Source: a virus
Length of the DNA: 64,000 bases
IMG/VR virus record: IMGVR_UViG_3300023184_003849
Location: 57,847-121,846 of that record
Reading direction: 5' to 3' (one strand)
Shown: one piece after another, positions 38,201 through 45,605 of the stretch
Position numbering within the stretch: the stretch's first letter is position 1
Layout of the letters: every line of letters begins with the position of its first letter
Notes under the pieces: model-generated
What the model was told of the DNA's origin: nothing
Databases searched by the model: none
What the model saw: only the letters and a program-made list of their open reading frames with translations
Made by a program: the position numbers and the translations under genes

Positions 38201-38662
38201 TTCTACCCAGTTGAAGTTTGTGGGATCATTCCAGTTTATGGTTACATTGGCTAGATTAACACCGTTGAAGTCAGTGACATTTTCAGTAGTTTGCACCGAA
38301 AACACTTTGAGATAACCTTGTGCGGCTTGATTGCGCTTGGGAGTATAACTTACCAGTTCTGCCAGTTTGACCACGCTGTCTCTGCGCTCGGCTGTGCCTA
38401 GATAGTTTTCTCTGGTGTTGAGATCATTGCGGAAACTCATGGCTTGACCCATGAACGCAATCACATCCAGCATGGCAATAAATTCTGAACTTTCAATGTA
38501 GTCATTGAAACTTTCAGGATAATACTGACGTATGTAATCTACAAAACTCTTGCGCAGGGTTTCAAAGTCATAACTTTGAAAGTCTGCTTCGCGGTAGGTT
38601 TGATAGATTCGCTTCCAATCTTCAACGCCAAATACAACTGTTTGTCTTGTGGTACGTGCCAT
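35222..38662 (-). CDS. 6: Baseplate wedge subunit gp6
   Basis: 1146 residues, against about 660 in T4. The N-terminus has the conserved gp6 region: ADFQSYDFETLRKSFVDYIR, SFNDYIESSEFIAMLDVIAF and RENYLGTAERRDSVVKLAEL. The C-terminal third (KPLFGPKAAKELQATIKVIR, STASESEIKNLVIANLNTYF, FYFSELAAYIHSNMGGVVSS) matches the gp6/gpJ-like ending. The extra length is a central insertion of about 400 residues with beta-rich, Asn/Thr-rich sequence (roughly 480-900). In T4, gp6 dimers link neighbouring wedges around the hub. It follows gp25 as in other aquatic T4-like phages, and a late-promoter-like AATAAATA lies 17 bases before its start. Confidence 0.9.
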   Translation of the reverse strand: MARTTRQTVVFGVEDWKRIYQTYREADFQSYDFETLRKSFVDYIRQYYPESFNDYIESSEFIAMLDVIAFMGQAMSFRNDLNTRENYLGTAERRDSVVKLAELVSYTPKRNQAAQGYLKVFSVQTTENVTDFNGVNLANVTINWNDPTNFNWVEQFTAVLNAALVDTQRVGRPGAKQTIVGVDTSEYSINLVPGYLPVIPYTATVDGINMPFEAVSSTSVGRDYVYEPSPLPNGIFNLLFRNDQLGFASANTGYFFYFKQGVLQNQDFNLGERIANRTVNINIEGVNNEDRWLYQLDTVGNVQFEWQYVQSVYAAAAEQLAPDQRKLFSVVSRTNDQITLTFGDGVFSTIPVGTFRAYVRASNGLAYIINPEEMQSVVIPISYVSRTGQLETITFTCGITQPVSNAQPRETLDEIKQRAPARYYTQNRMVNGEDYNNFPFTLYNSIIKSKALNRASIGTSRYLDLVDNTGKYSSTNSFGSDGALWQENQLPTFDFTWLTRNDIATVITDSVQPLLVSTGLDQFYYANFPRPNLTVLNFTWNQSTTLANETTGYFVNSLGNPAAIGTFSSTASKYIQVGALVQFAPPTGYYFDGNNRLKLGTPSQDNDKLILWASPTAIVLDGTNQGQGNFADGTGPVTLNNFVPTGAIPVAVIPLFVTDFTTTNITDITNQILLNRNFGLGYNNTTATWYVITSTNLAVDATFSLTNAQSTSGTNQDASWLIQFVSNGTTYSVTSRALFYLFGSVIQTRFFFETNQRIYDSRTGTVISDFVNVLKTNSQPDTNVPLPGDIKLAIVGQPVESDGFVDDYQVFVSYQDSDSDGVPDDPDFFDEIVAPTVNPTTKLVFFEKTVDFDNLQRYLLVEPGRVVSEYATKDDIEVVMTQFVPGQIFYAYNQTIGIGPLAGQVGAFYQLIISGTGVRSLLEVSNEWLARTGRQSLYYQYRHNAPLTSRIDPGTTNIIDLYVVNQAYYFAYQNWIKDTTNTVPKPPVPTIDELSTAYQGLNDYKMISDNVIVNSVVFKPLFGPKAAKELQATIKVIRAADSTASESEIKNLVIANLNTYFSIDKWDFGQTFYFSELAAYIHSNMGGVVSSVVLVPLDPLKSFGDLYEIRSAPSEIFVNGAGVSSVEVITALTSTNIRTAPGSGVI

Positions 38663-38678
38663 AATGTTCCGTTTCTTT

Positions 38679-38686
38679 TATTTATT
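38679..38686 (-). promoter_or_regulatory. Late-promoter-like box before gp6
   Basis: On the minus strand this reads AATAAATA, one base from the T4 late consensus TATAAATA. It lies 17 bases upstream of the gp6 start, with ACGGAA between box and ATG as a weak ribosome-binding site. It would be read by gp55-bearing RNA polymerase. Confidence 0.4.
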
Positions 38687-38705
38687 GCAAAAATAAACGG
38701 CGTAG

Positions 38706-39080
38706 TTATACGTAACTGGCTCGTCTTGTTTCTTGATCAAAAAATATGCTCAGTTGTTCTGCTGTGGTACCTGGCACTATTTGCACTTGCAATTCTATCA
38801 AGACTCCGTTTTGCTGGGGATAATAATTTATATCGCTAAGGTATACTCTTGGGTCACCGCCGGCTATGCGCTGTATTTCAGCAATTGTGGCCTGTTCAGT
38901 TGTGATGTCTTGATTTTCAAACACATAGTCCAGCAGTGTTGATCCATAATCAGGTCGGCCAGGCAGTGTGCCTTGGCGGATGTTGAATGCATTCAAGAGA
39001 TCACGTTTGACCAATTCACCATCTGTTAGTGTGAATTTTTTGTATTGATTGATGGTGCTGTATCCTATAAATGTGGCCAT
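38706..39080 (-). CDS. 25: Baseplate wedge subunit gp25
   Basis: 124 residues, close to T4 gp25 (132). The family signature is seen in FTLTDGELVKRDLLNAFNIR, then GRPDYGSTLLDYVFENQD and a final beta hairpin (LIELQVQIVPGTTAEQLSIF). gp25 is the lysozyme-like-fold sheath initiator of contractile tails and part of the wedge core with gp6 and gp53. It precedes gp6 with a 43-base gap. A perfect TATAAATA lies 4 bases upstream of this ATG, so the late transcript may carry almost no leader. Confidence 0.92.
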   Translation of the reverse strand: MATFIGYSTINQYKKFTLTDGELVKRDLLNAFNIRQGTLPGRPDYGSTLLDYVFENQDITTEQATIAEIQRIAGGDPRVYLSDINYYPQQNGVLIELQVQIVPGTTAEQLSIFFDQETRRASYV

Positions 39081-39084
39081 ACAG

Positions 39085-39092
39085 TATTTATA
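39085..39092 (-). promoter_or_regulatory. Perfect late-promoter box TATAAATA before gp25
   Basis: On the minus strand the eight bases are TATAAATA, the exact T4 late consensus, normally spanning about -13 to -6. Only CTGT separates it from the gp25 ATG. If used at normal spacing, transcription would start at or inside the start codon, giving a leaderless message. Confidence 0.6.
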
Positions 39093-39101
39093 TTTTTCAA
39101 A

Positions 39102-40556
39102 TTACCAGAAACTGGCAATAGCCTCAAAGGCTTCTGCGGCATACTCTTGTGCAATCTCAATGACTTCTTCTGCGTTTTCCAGCAAAGCAGACGCATCAAA
39201 GTCGGTGATTGCCGTGATGTCTAGTCCCAAGGCATCAAGCCCTTCTGAGAATATTGCTGTTCCATATTCTTGAAGTCCTGCTAAAACTTCTCCTGACCCA
39301 GGAATGTCTTTCAGCAAATCGCCAACTCCAGGTAAATTTTTTGCTTTATCCAGCAGACCAGCGGCGCCTTTTATTTCGCTCACTAGCCCTTGTCCTGATT
39401 TGAGCAGGCTCATGATGCTGTTTGTGCCCGGTATCTGACTCAGCGCAGCCACGCCTGCCGCTGTTGATGCCAACTGTGTGAGCAAGATTGACGCAGATTG
39501 GTTGATAGCACCCAGTTGTTGTGGTTGTGTTCTTATGTCAATTCCCAACGCAGGATTGGCAAAAATGTTTTTGGGTATTTTGTCATTGCCTATTATGCTG
39601 TTGAAAGCAGAGTCTATCACTGAACGATTTGCAGTGTTAGAATAGCCTTTGGGAGTTTGAACACCGGTTTGTAAAGGATTGCCACCACCGCTGACAGATT
39701 GATTGGCTTGACCAAAGTTGATGCCAAACACAGATTGAATAGCAGATGTGGTCAGTTTACCAATATCACTGCCGCCCACAGTATTGTTCAACCATGCGGT
39801 GGTGGCACTGATACCATAGTTGGCGGCATTGTTGACCACAGCACCAAGGTCAGTAGTGGAGCCAAATATGTTGTTTTTTGTGTTGGACACCACGCCTAGT
39901 TCGGTCAATTGATTGTAACTGCTGATCAAGGTACTCTGTTGTGCAACGCTTTGCAGTGTGGGATTGGCCAGCACAGAATCTAAATTTTCTGCGCCGCCCT
40001 GTCCGGTCCACACTGTGGGACTGCTGAGTATGTCAACAGTATTGGCAGGATCTTGATTGATCAATTCAGCCGTGCCCGGCTTGATCAAGCCTGCCTGTTG
40101 CAGTTGATCTGCTGTGAGACCATAAGTGCCCAGACCTTTTTCATTTGTGATTTCAGTGGCTGGTTGGTTCACTGCGGCGGCTGTGCTGGACAACAGTCCT
40201 TGTATCTGTGTGGCAGATAATGGCCCAACTGTGCCACTTGCCAACACTGGAGTGTTGACAAAGGTTGAGATTGTGGTGGGATTTTGAACAGGAAGATTTG
40301 GTATCTGGGTTATGGCCGCGCCAATTTGAGATACAGTGCTGGGTGTGACAGATCCTGTGACCTGGGCCAACGCAGTGGCCAGTCCGCCTCGAGCCTGTAC
40401 TAGACTGTTGAGAATATCACCTGCCTTAAGTCCGGTTAGGCTGCCAGTTGCATACTGTTTGTTAAAGATGGCCAGGGCTTGATCATAGGTGGAGCCGGCT
40501 GGTCCTGTGACTTCAATGGGTTGACCTAATGGAGTGACAAACTTGAATACGTTCAT
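39102..40556 (-). CDS. Putative baseplate/tail structural protein, unknown
   Basis: The frame is open to 40574, but the ATG at 40556 (MNVFKFVTPLGQPIEV) overlaps the gp5-like stop by ATGA and is the better start (484 residues). The N-terminus contains a LysM- or hub-like short unit (GQPIEVTGPAGSTYDQALAI, FNKQYATGSLTGLKAGDILN). The rest is Ala/Gln/Thr-rich, low in charge and probably helical and filamentous, ending EEVIEIAQEYAAEAFEAIAS. It lies between the spike gene and gp25. I do not recognise a T4 counterpart. A structural role in the hub or spike is inferred from position. Confidence 0.7.
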   Translation of the reverse strand: MNVFKFVTPLGQPIEVTGPAGSTYDQALAIFNKQYATGSLTGLKAGDILNSLVQARGGLATALAQVTGSVTPSTVSQIGAAITQIPNLPVQNPTTISTFVNTPVLASGTVGPLSATQIQGLLSSTAAAVNQPATEITNEKGLGTYGLTADQLQQAGLIKPGTAELINQDPANTVDILSSPTVWTGQGGAENLDSVLANPTLQSVAQQSTLISSYNQLTELGVVSNTKNNIFGSTTDLGAVVNNAANYGISATTAWLNNTVGGSDIGKLTTSAIQSVFGINFGQANQSVSGGGNPLQTGVQTPKGYSNTANRSVIDSAFNSIIGNDKIPKNIFANPALGIDIRTQPQQLGAINQSASILLTQLASTAAGVAALSQIPGTNSIMSLLKSGQGLVSEIKGAAGLLDKAKNLPGVGDLLKDIPGSGEVLAGLQEYGTAIFSEGLDALGLDITAITDFDASALLENAEEVIEIAQEYAAEAFEAIASFW

Positions 40557-42061
40557 TTGACTTGAAAATTCCATCCTTCAGGCACTGGCTCAGCAGTGGG
40601 CGGTGGAGTGGGCGGTCCGTCAACAAAATCAACTACCACGCTGACACCTTGATTGTGGTATTTATAGGGCTCATGTGTGGGTGCTCGTGTCACAATACTT
40701 TCTAGTGCACCAGCCTTGACTTGCCAACCTGTGCTGTTGTTGAACACAGTATCATCCAAGGTGCGTTTTGGATATAACTTTGGAGGAGTCACTGTTTTGG
40801 CCGACCCGCCATTGAGATCAATCCTGCCTGCTTTGAGTGCCAGTTTTGTTCCGCCGTTCCAAGAACCTGACTGACTTTGCAAACTGAGACTGCCGTCACT
40901 GCGCACTCCCAGTGCGGCTGTGCTGTACAAGGTCATGCCTGCTTCGGCTGCTAGATTCATGGTGGTCACTGCACCTATGTTGGTGGCTGCGCCGCTCTTC
41001 ATACTGATGTTGCCGCCAGCATACATGTTGATGTCTCGGTCAGCATGCAAGTTTATTGTGCCTTCTGTTCGCACGTTTACTGAGTTGGTAGAGTACACAT
41101 CTACAGTGCCTTCTACTCCCAGTTCAATCCAGGTCTGACCGTTTGCATGAGCAATGTAGATGAAATCGTTGGAGTCATTCATCATGATTTGATGGCCTTT
41201 AGCAGATCTCAAACGAAACAAAGCATTGTTGCTGTCAAGATCGCCATCGTCCATGACCAAGGTATGTCCACCATAACGACCAATCACTTGAACGTCTTGT
41301 GGTTTTACTGAACCTTCACTTAGTTGTTTGCGAATGGTGTTGGGATCCTGGCCCCCGGCGTACACTGGCAGTCCTGGAGTTGATATCCCATACACAGTGC
41401 TGGGACTTTCTCTCTGTGCGCTTGATCCAATGGGACCACGTTCAGGATCATTGCTGAGTCCTTGTTGAAAATATATAGCAGCCTGTACCGAGTGTACTGG
41501 TTTGGGTTGATCGTAGAACTTGGGATTTTTATCAATCTGTTCATTTTCATTATTGATTTCGGTCACTGGCAACTGTGGAGCCTTGGCAAAATATGCTGCC
41601 TGTGCTTTGTTACCAGACACATATTGACTCTTGGGCACAGCACCAATGGCTGGTATCATGCGATTCACGCCAGGATCGGGTATGCACCCAATGTAGTAGC
41701 CAAGGTTAGGATCACCATTCACAAACAAACACAAAACTCGTGTGCCTATGTCAGGTGGTGTGAACCACATGCCATAACTTTGTTGGTTGCCAGGATATGA
41801 ACCCACTCCTGTACTGGCACTGTTTTTTTCTGTAACACCATAAAAAGGCGGCAGGTAGTTGACCAAGCGCCAGCCTGCAGGATTGTCTTCAGGATTGTCT
41901 CCACTGAACTGCTGGATGTAGACCCATAGCCTACCAGATCTAATGCTGTCTATGTTGTTTTTGACCACGCCCACAAAAGGGCCCACGTCGGCAATTTGCC
42001 CGCCGCGATCAAATTTGAAATTGTCTGCTCTTCCTGAACTGCGTTCTAGATTTTCTGCCAT
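40553..42061 (-). CDS. 5: Baseplate hub spike protein gp5-like (no lysozyme domain seen)
   Basis: 502 residues. The N-terminal OB-fold domain is visible in VGVVKNNIDSIRSGRLWVYI, WRLVNYLPPFYGVTEK and PDIGTRVLCLFVNGD. The C-terminal half is the repeated beta-helix of the spike (VDVYSTNSVNVRTEGTINLH, DINMYAGGNISMKSGAATNI, MTLYSTAALGVRSDGSLSLQ). A Pro-rich tail follows. T4 gp5 has a lysozyme domain between these parts; here that segment holds no lysozyme-like motif. It forms the trimeric needle at the tail tip that pierces the outer membrane. It follows the 556-residue hub protein by 9 bases. Confidence 0.85.
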   Translation of the reverse strand: MAENLERSSGRADNFKFDRGGQIADVGPFVGVVKNNIDSIRSGRLWVYIQQFSGDNPEDNPAGWRLVNYLPPFYGVTEKNSASTGVGSYPGNQQSYGMWFTPPDIGTRVLCLFVNGDPNLGYYIGCIPDPGVNRMIPAIGAVPKSQYVSGNKAQAAYFAKAPQLPVTEINNENEQIDKNPKFYDQPKPVHSVQAAIYFQQGLSNDPERGPIGSSAQRESPSTVYGISTPGLPVYAGGQDPNTIRKQLSEGSVKPQDVQVIGRYGGHTLVMDDGDLDSNNALFRLRSAKGHQIMMNDSNDFIYIAHANGQTWIELGVEGTVDVYSTNSVNVRTEGTINLHADRDINMYAGGNISMKSGAATNIGAVTTMNLAAEAGMTLYSTAALGVRSDGSLSLQSQSGSWNGGTKLALKAGRIDLNGGSAKTVTPPKLYPKRTLDDTVFNNSTGWQVKAGALESIVTRAPTHEPYKYHNQGVSVVVDFVDGPPTPPPTAEPVPEGWNFQVK

Positions 42062-42070
42062 TGTTTTTCC

Positions 42071-43741
42071 TTATCCTGGATTGCCGTCTTTGACTATGGG
42101 CTGTGGTCCTGTACGTATGCCAGGTAATGCAGTGCCTTGATAATTGTTTGTTCCGGCTGCCGATGCGGCTCGTGCAATCTCCAAAGCCTGAACATCGTTC
42201 TTGCCAGCCTTGCGAGCCTCAATATAAGCAGGCGATCCACGCAACTCAGCGTTGCTGGCAGTGGGTGGCACATCAACTGGATTCAAAATTTGTTGCACAC
42301 CTTTGGCCACACTGGATTGTTGACTTGCCACTGCGCGGTTTTGTGTTTCTTGCTGTTGTTGACGTTGTCTGGCCGCTCGGTCAACAGGCGCTTTGGTTTC
42401 TCTTGCTACTGATGAAGGTGCATTTACTTGAGCACTTGCATTGTAGGTGATCCATTGTCCTTCCAATTCCTGGGTGAACTTGCCCCCTTTAAACACATGA
42501 GTGGCCTTGCTGGCAACGTAAAGTGTTGAAACTGTGTTGCTTCCTCCAGGTTGGCTGGGTGCTGTGGAGGCATCTATCAATCCTGTTTGTAGATTGTAAT
42601 CTGCAGGTGTGTTGAATGTGATTTCAAAATAAGATCCGCTGACCATGGAGTTGATAGAGCCATCAGCCAAAAAAGGTTTTGCGCTGAACATTTCAGGCGA
42701 CACATACTGTGTGAGATGACTGGGTAGCCAGGCAGGATCCCCCACTATGGTTATTTTTGCTTTGGCAAGATCCGATGAGTACAAAAAGTCTGCGGCATTG
42801 GCCCCGGGTTCCATGGTATTTTGTTCGCCGCCTTGATTGCTCTGGCCGCTGGCAGGAAACACATTGGTTTTCCAGGTCTCTTGATAGTTAGGGTTGGTTT
42901 GAAAATTGGCCTTTTGTACTCGAACTTCTGGCACAGTATTGCCGGTGATGGCCTGGGTCCATTGATTGTTGAATGACTGTTCAAAACTCAGTACCGAACT
43001 ATTTTCGCCCGTGAACCAGTACTTGTAGGATTTGTGAACGCCTCGATATTTGCCTGAATTGAAATATGTGCTCAACACAGGAGTTTCAAAAGGCACTATA
43101 TAAAACTTCATGCGATAGGCATGGTCTTTTCTTTTGAAATCATAGCCCAGCATGGTTATGTTGCATAGAACATGAAACCATGCAAACTGATCAGACAGTT
43201 TTGAAGACCTTGGTTCCCAAATCTCTTTGGTTTGATTCCATATTATTTTAGACTGATCTTGGATGTAGTTGCTGCCTCTAATGACCTGATCAATAAATTG
43301 AACAATTTGCTGGCCTGCTGAACATGCGCGAGCACGAGATTTGGGATCCATGCTTTGCCGAGATGGGTCCAGTTGTTGTGCGGCAGTGCCGCCTTTGGAT
43401 CCCACTGCTAGTGATTTGTCTAGGCCGCCTGGTGGCACAACCACAGCATCACTGATGATTTTGTCTGAAAATTCAATCTCATATATGTCCTCAATTTCAA
43501 TCTGTCCATTTTTTTTCAAATTCAATTGATAGGCATTCAAGGCTGCTATGAGCCCGGTACCCACTGTGTCAGTTGAAGGCTTGGGTGCCGCACTGGCCTT
43601 GGGCGGTGCTTGAGTGGTGGGGGTGGAAAGACCCAAGAATGCAGGAGGCTGTGCTGTACTGCCTGGACCAAAAACTGTGTTGGCAGGTTTGATAGGAACA
43701 GTGTTGGGTATTATTCCTAATGATTGAAAAGGATCAGCCAT
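42071..43741 (-). CDS. Baseplate hub protein (gp27-like by position)
   Basis: 556 residues. The core from about residue 80 to 400 contains IEIEDIYEIEFSDKIISDAV, FAWFHVLCNITMLGYDFKRK and YRMKFYIVPFETPVLSTYFN, with HKSYKYWFTGENSSVLSFEQ. These phrases are typical of hub proteins that pair with the gp5 spike in aquatic T4-like phages. Both termini are Pro/Gln/Ala-rich linkers, and there is a QRQQQQETQ stretch near residue 470. It is one base from the upstream structural gene (TAATG) and 9 from the spike gene. gp27 is the most likely counterpart, but the assignment rests mostly on position. Confidence 0.7.
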   Translation of the reverse strand: MADPFQSLGIIPNTVPIKPANTVFGPGSTAQPPAFLGLSTPTTQAPPKASAAPKPSTDTVGTGLIAALNAYQLNLKKNGQIEIEDIYEIEFSDKIISDAVVVPPGGLDKSLAVGSKGGTAAQQLDPSRQSMDPKSRARACSAGQQIVQFIDQVIRGSNYIQDQSKIIWNQTKEIWEPRSSKLSDQFAWFHVLCNITMLGYDFKRKDHAYRMKFYIVPFETPVLSTYFNSGKYRGVHKSYKYWFTGENSSVLSFEQSFNNQWTQAITGNTVPEVRVQKANFQTNPNYQETWKTNVFPASGQSNQGGEQNTMEPGANAADFLYSSDLAKAKITIVGDPAWLPSHLTQYVSPEMFSAKPFLADGSINSMVSGSYFEITFNTPADYNLQTGLIDASTAPSQPGGSNTVSTLYVASKATHVFKGGKFTQELEGQWITYNASAQVNAPSSVARETKAPVDRAARQRQQQQETQNRAVASQQSSVAKGVQQILNPVDVPPTASNAELRGSPAYIEARKAGKNDVQALEIARAASAAGTNNYQGTALPGIRTGPQPIVKDGNPG

Positions 43742-45303
43742 TATAATCCTCCGCCACCAAAGGCCATGCCTTGATCATTTATTGTGTTTGGATCTGTTCC
43801 TGTGGCTGCTACAACAGGAGGAACAGAAGAAATTGGCACATCATTTCTGGTGTTATCACCTGCGGCTTGACTGGCTGTTTGTTGTTTGATTTGACCAACC
43901 AGGATATCTTTCACTGTGGTTCCTGTAAACTGCATGTTGAAAGGTATACTGCCTCGGTTGATACTGAATCCAATATTGGTACTGGGCACAGCACCAGTAA
44001 TTCTATATTCTGTCAACTTGCTACTGACTGAATAATTCAAACTGGTCTGTTGATAAAATATAAATTTTTCCACAGCCGCATTGGGATCTGTGCTGCCAAT
44101 GTTGTTGGTTATGGGTTGAACCAATTGTCCTGCTTCATTATACCCATAGAATCTTATGGCCAAACAATACATCACTGATGAATAATTGATAAAACTGCCT
44201 GTGGCAGAACTTTTTGTATCGGTTTGGCTGTAAATTTCGTTTACAGCACGATAAAGATTGAGTGGCAGTGTGACTCCATTGGGTTCGCTTATGGTAAATG
44301 ACACATTCACGTAGGCCATTGGCCCACCAGAGTCAAGGCCGGCTGGATAAGCAGTCTCCATTGTGAGATTGTCAATGTAGTAATCCAAATTGAAATACTG
44401 ATTGCGTGAGGCTCCAACCACTGTGGTTCCTGGAACAGTGTCAAGATATGTTTTGTTGTATGTTGGAACAGTGACATCGATTGGAGTGCTGACTCTTGTG
44501 CCTGGTGCTGTGCCTGCTCCACCACTTTGTGCCAACAGGTAATAACCACTGAGTTCAGGATTTTTCATTCTTATGATGTTTGAATTGTATGATGTTGGCG
44601 TGGCCAGGTACCAACTGATAGAGTAGGTGTAACTGGCATAATTATCCAATACATTTGGCTTTTCGAATATAGGATTTTTTTCCGCAGAGTACAAGTCATT
44701 CAAAGTGTTGGCAACTACGTTGGGTGTCTGTGGTGTGTTGTCATCTCTAGGACCGCCGGCTCCTGGTCCACCTAGATCTGTACGTCTAGGATCACGAGAG
44801 GCAAAATCAGCAGTGCTTTGTCCTGCACCTGCGCCGGCTGTGGCACGATTGCTGGCATTGTTGATGGCCTGTGTTTGCGAAGTGGGTCGCAAATTGGCAT
44901 TGGTTCCGTCGGTGGGTGTGTTTTCCGAGGTAGGAGTTGGGTTGGCATTGGTGCCTGACCTAGGTTCCACTTGTTCAATGCGTTTGTCTGGAGTGAGCAC
45001 TTGTGACCCTATTACGGGTCGAGAGGCATTGGCATTTTCATCTCTGGCCTGATTGGCATTGCCTACGATAGCACCCGAACTGGCCACAGGTTGTTGGGCA
45101 AAGTTGTTGTACTCAATCAACACGATGTCAAGTCGTTGTTGCAATTCTGCCAAATAAGATCTTGCACTTTCAATTTGTTGTTGCAATCTTGTGTTGCCAG
45201 GTGCTTGAGCCAAGATGGCTTCATCTCTAGCAATAATTGCTTGTTGTTGCTTGATTTCGGCTTGAATTCTTGCTAGTTCGGCAGCCCAGGGATTTGTTGC
45301 CAT
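43741..45303 (-). CDS. Baseplate structural protein with N-terminal coiled coil
   Basis: The start at 45303 (MATNPWAAELARIQAE) lies just after the gp53 stop. A longer reading to 45426 would run into gp53, so I set the start here (520 residues). The N-terminal 60 residues form a heptad-rich coiled coil (QAEIKQQQAIIARDEAILAQ, QQIESARSYLAELQQRLDIV). A disordered Asn/Thr/Pro-rich linker of about 130 residues follows. The C-terminal part has the beta-rich structure of baseplate proteins (YTYSISWYLATPTSYNSNII, AYVNVSFTISEPNGVTLPLN, TEYRITGAVPSTNIGFSINR). The T4 counterpart is uncertain, perhaps a hub- or cap-related protein. Confidence 0.7.
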   Translation of the reverse strand: MATNPWAAELARIQAEIKQQQAIIARDEAILAQAPGNTRLQQQIESARSYLAELQQRLDIVLIEYNNFAQQPVASSGAIVGNANQARDENANASRPVIGSQVLTPDKRIEQVEPRSGTNANPTPTSENTPTDGTNANLRPTSQTQAINNASNRATAGAGAGQSTADFASRDPRRTDLGGPGAGGPRDDNTPQTPNVVANTLNDLYSAEKNPIFEKPNVLDNYASYTYSISWYLATPTSYNSNIIRMKNPELSGYYLLAQSGGAGTAPGTRVSTPIDVTVPTYNKTYLDTVPGTTVVGASRNQYFNLDYYIDNLTMETAYPAGLDSGGPMAYVNVSFTISEPNGVTLPLNLYRAVNEIYSQTDTKSSATGSFINYSSVMYCLAIRFYGYNEAGQLVQPITNNIGSTDPNAAVEKFIFYQQTSLNYSVSSKLTEYRITGAVPSTNIGFSINRGSIPFNMQFTGTTVKDILVGQIKQQTASQAAGDNTRNDVPISSVPPVVAATGTDPNTINDQGMAFGGGGL

Positions 45304-45305
45304 GT

Positions 45306-45605
45306 TTAGAATCCTAACACGTTGCGTAGTGTGCTGAGTTTGGGCAGATAGATTTGAGTACCTGCCCGGAAGTCTAGTGGTGGTGCTTGTAGTGTGTTGG
45401 GATTGCGTTGGTAGAACACCCACCACAAGGCCGCAGTTGAATACAAGTCATAGGCCAACAAATCAGGTCTGTACTGATAGGTTTGATTGATCAACATTAT
45501 GGTATCGTCTGTTTCTTTGGGTATGGGCCGATTGGTCATGGTATCCAAAAAGAACTGACTGTATCCAGTGGCAAAATAAGGACTGGTTGCGTTGTAGGTG
45601 GCCAT
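45306..45605 (-). CDS. 53: Baseplate wedge subunit gp53
   Basis: 99 residues. YQYRPDLLAYDLYSTAALWW with FYQRNPNTLQAPPLDFRAGT and QIYLPKLSTL is the signature of T4-like gp53, which carries a LysM-like C-terminal fold. It is shorter than T4 gp53 (196 residues), as in other aquatic T4-like phages. In T4 it joins gp25 and gp6 in completing the wedge. Its start overlaps the stop of the 697-residue gene upstream by one base, and its stop is 3 bases before the next start. Confidence 0.88.
   Translation of the reverse strand: MATYNATSPYFATGYSQFFLDTMTNRPIPKETDDTIMLINQTYQYRPDLLAYDLYSTAALWWVFYQRNPNTLQAPPLDFRAGTQIYLPKLSTLRNVLGF

Noticed and set aside
43741-45426. Longer start for the coiled-coil baseplate protein at 45426.
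   Set aside because: It would cover the gp53 3' end in another frame. MATNPW at 45303 starts directly after the gp53 stop.
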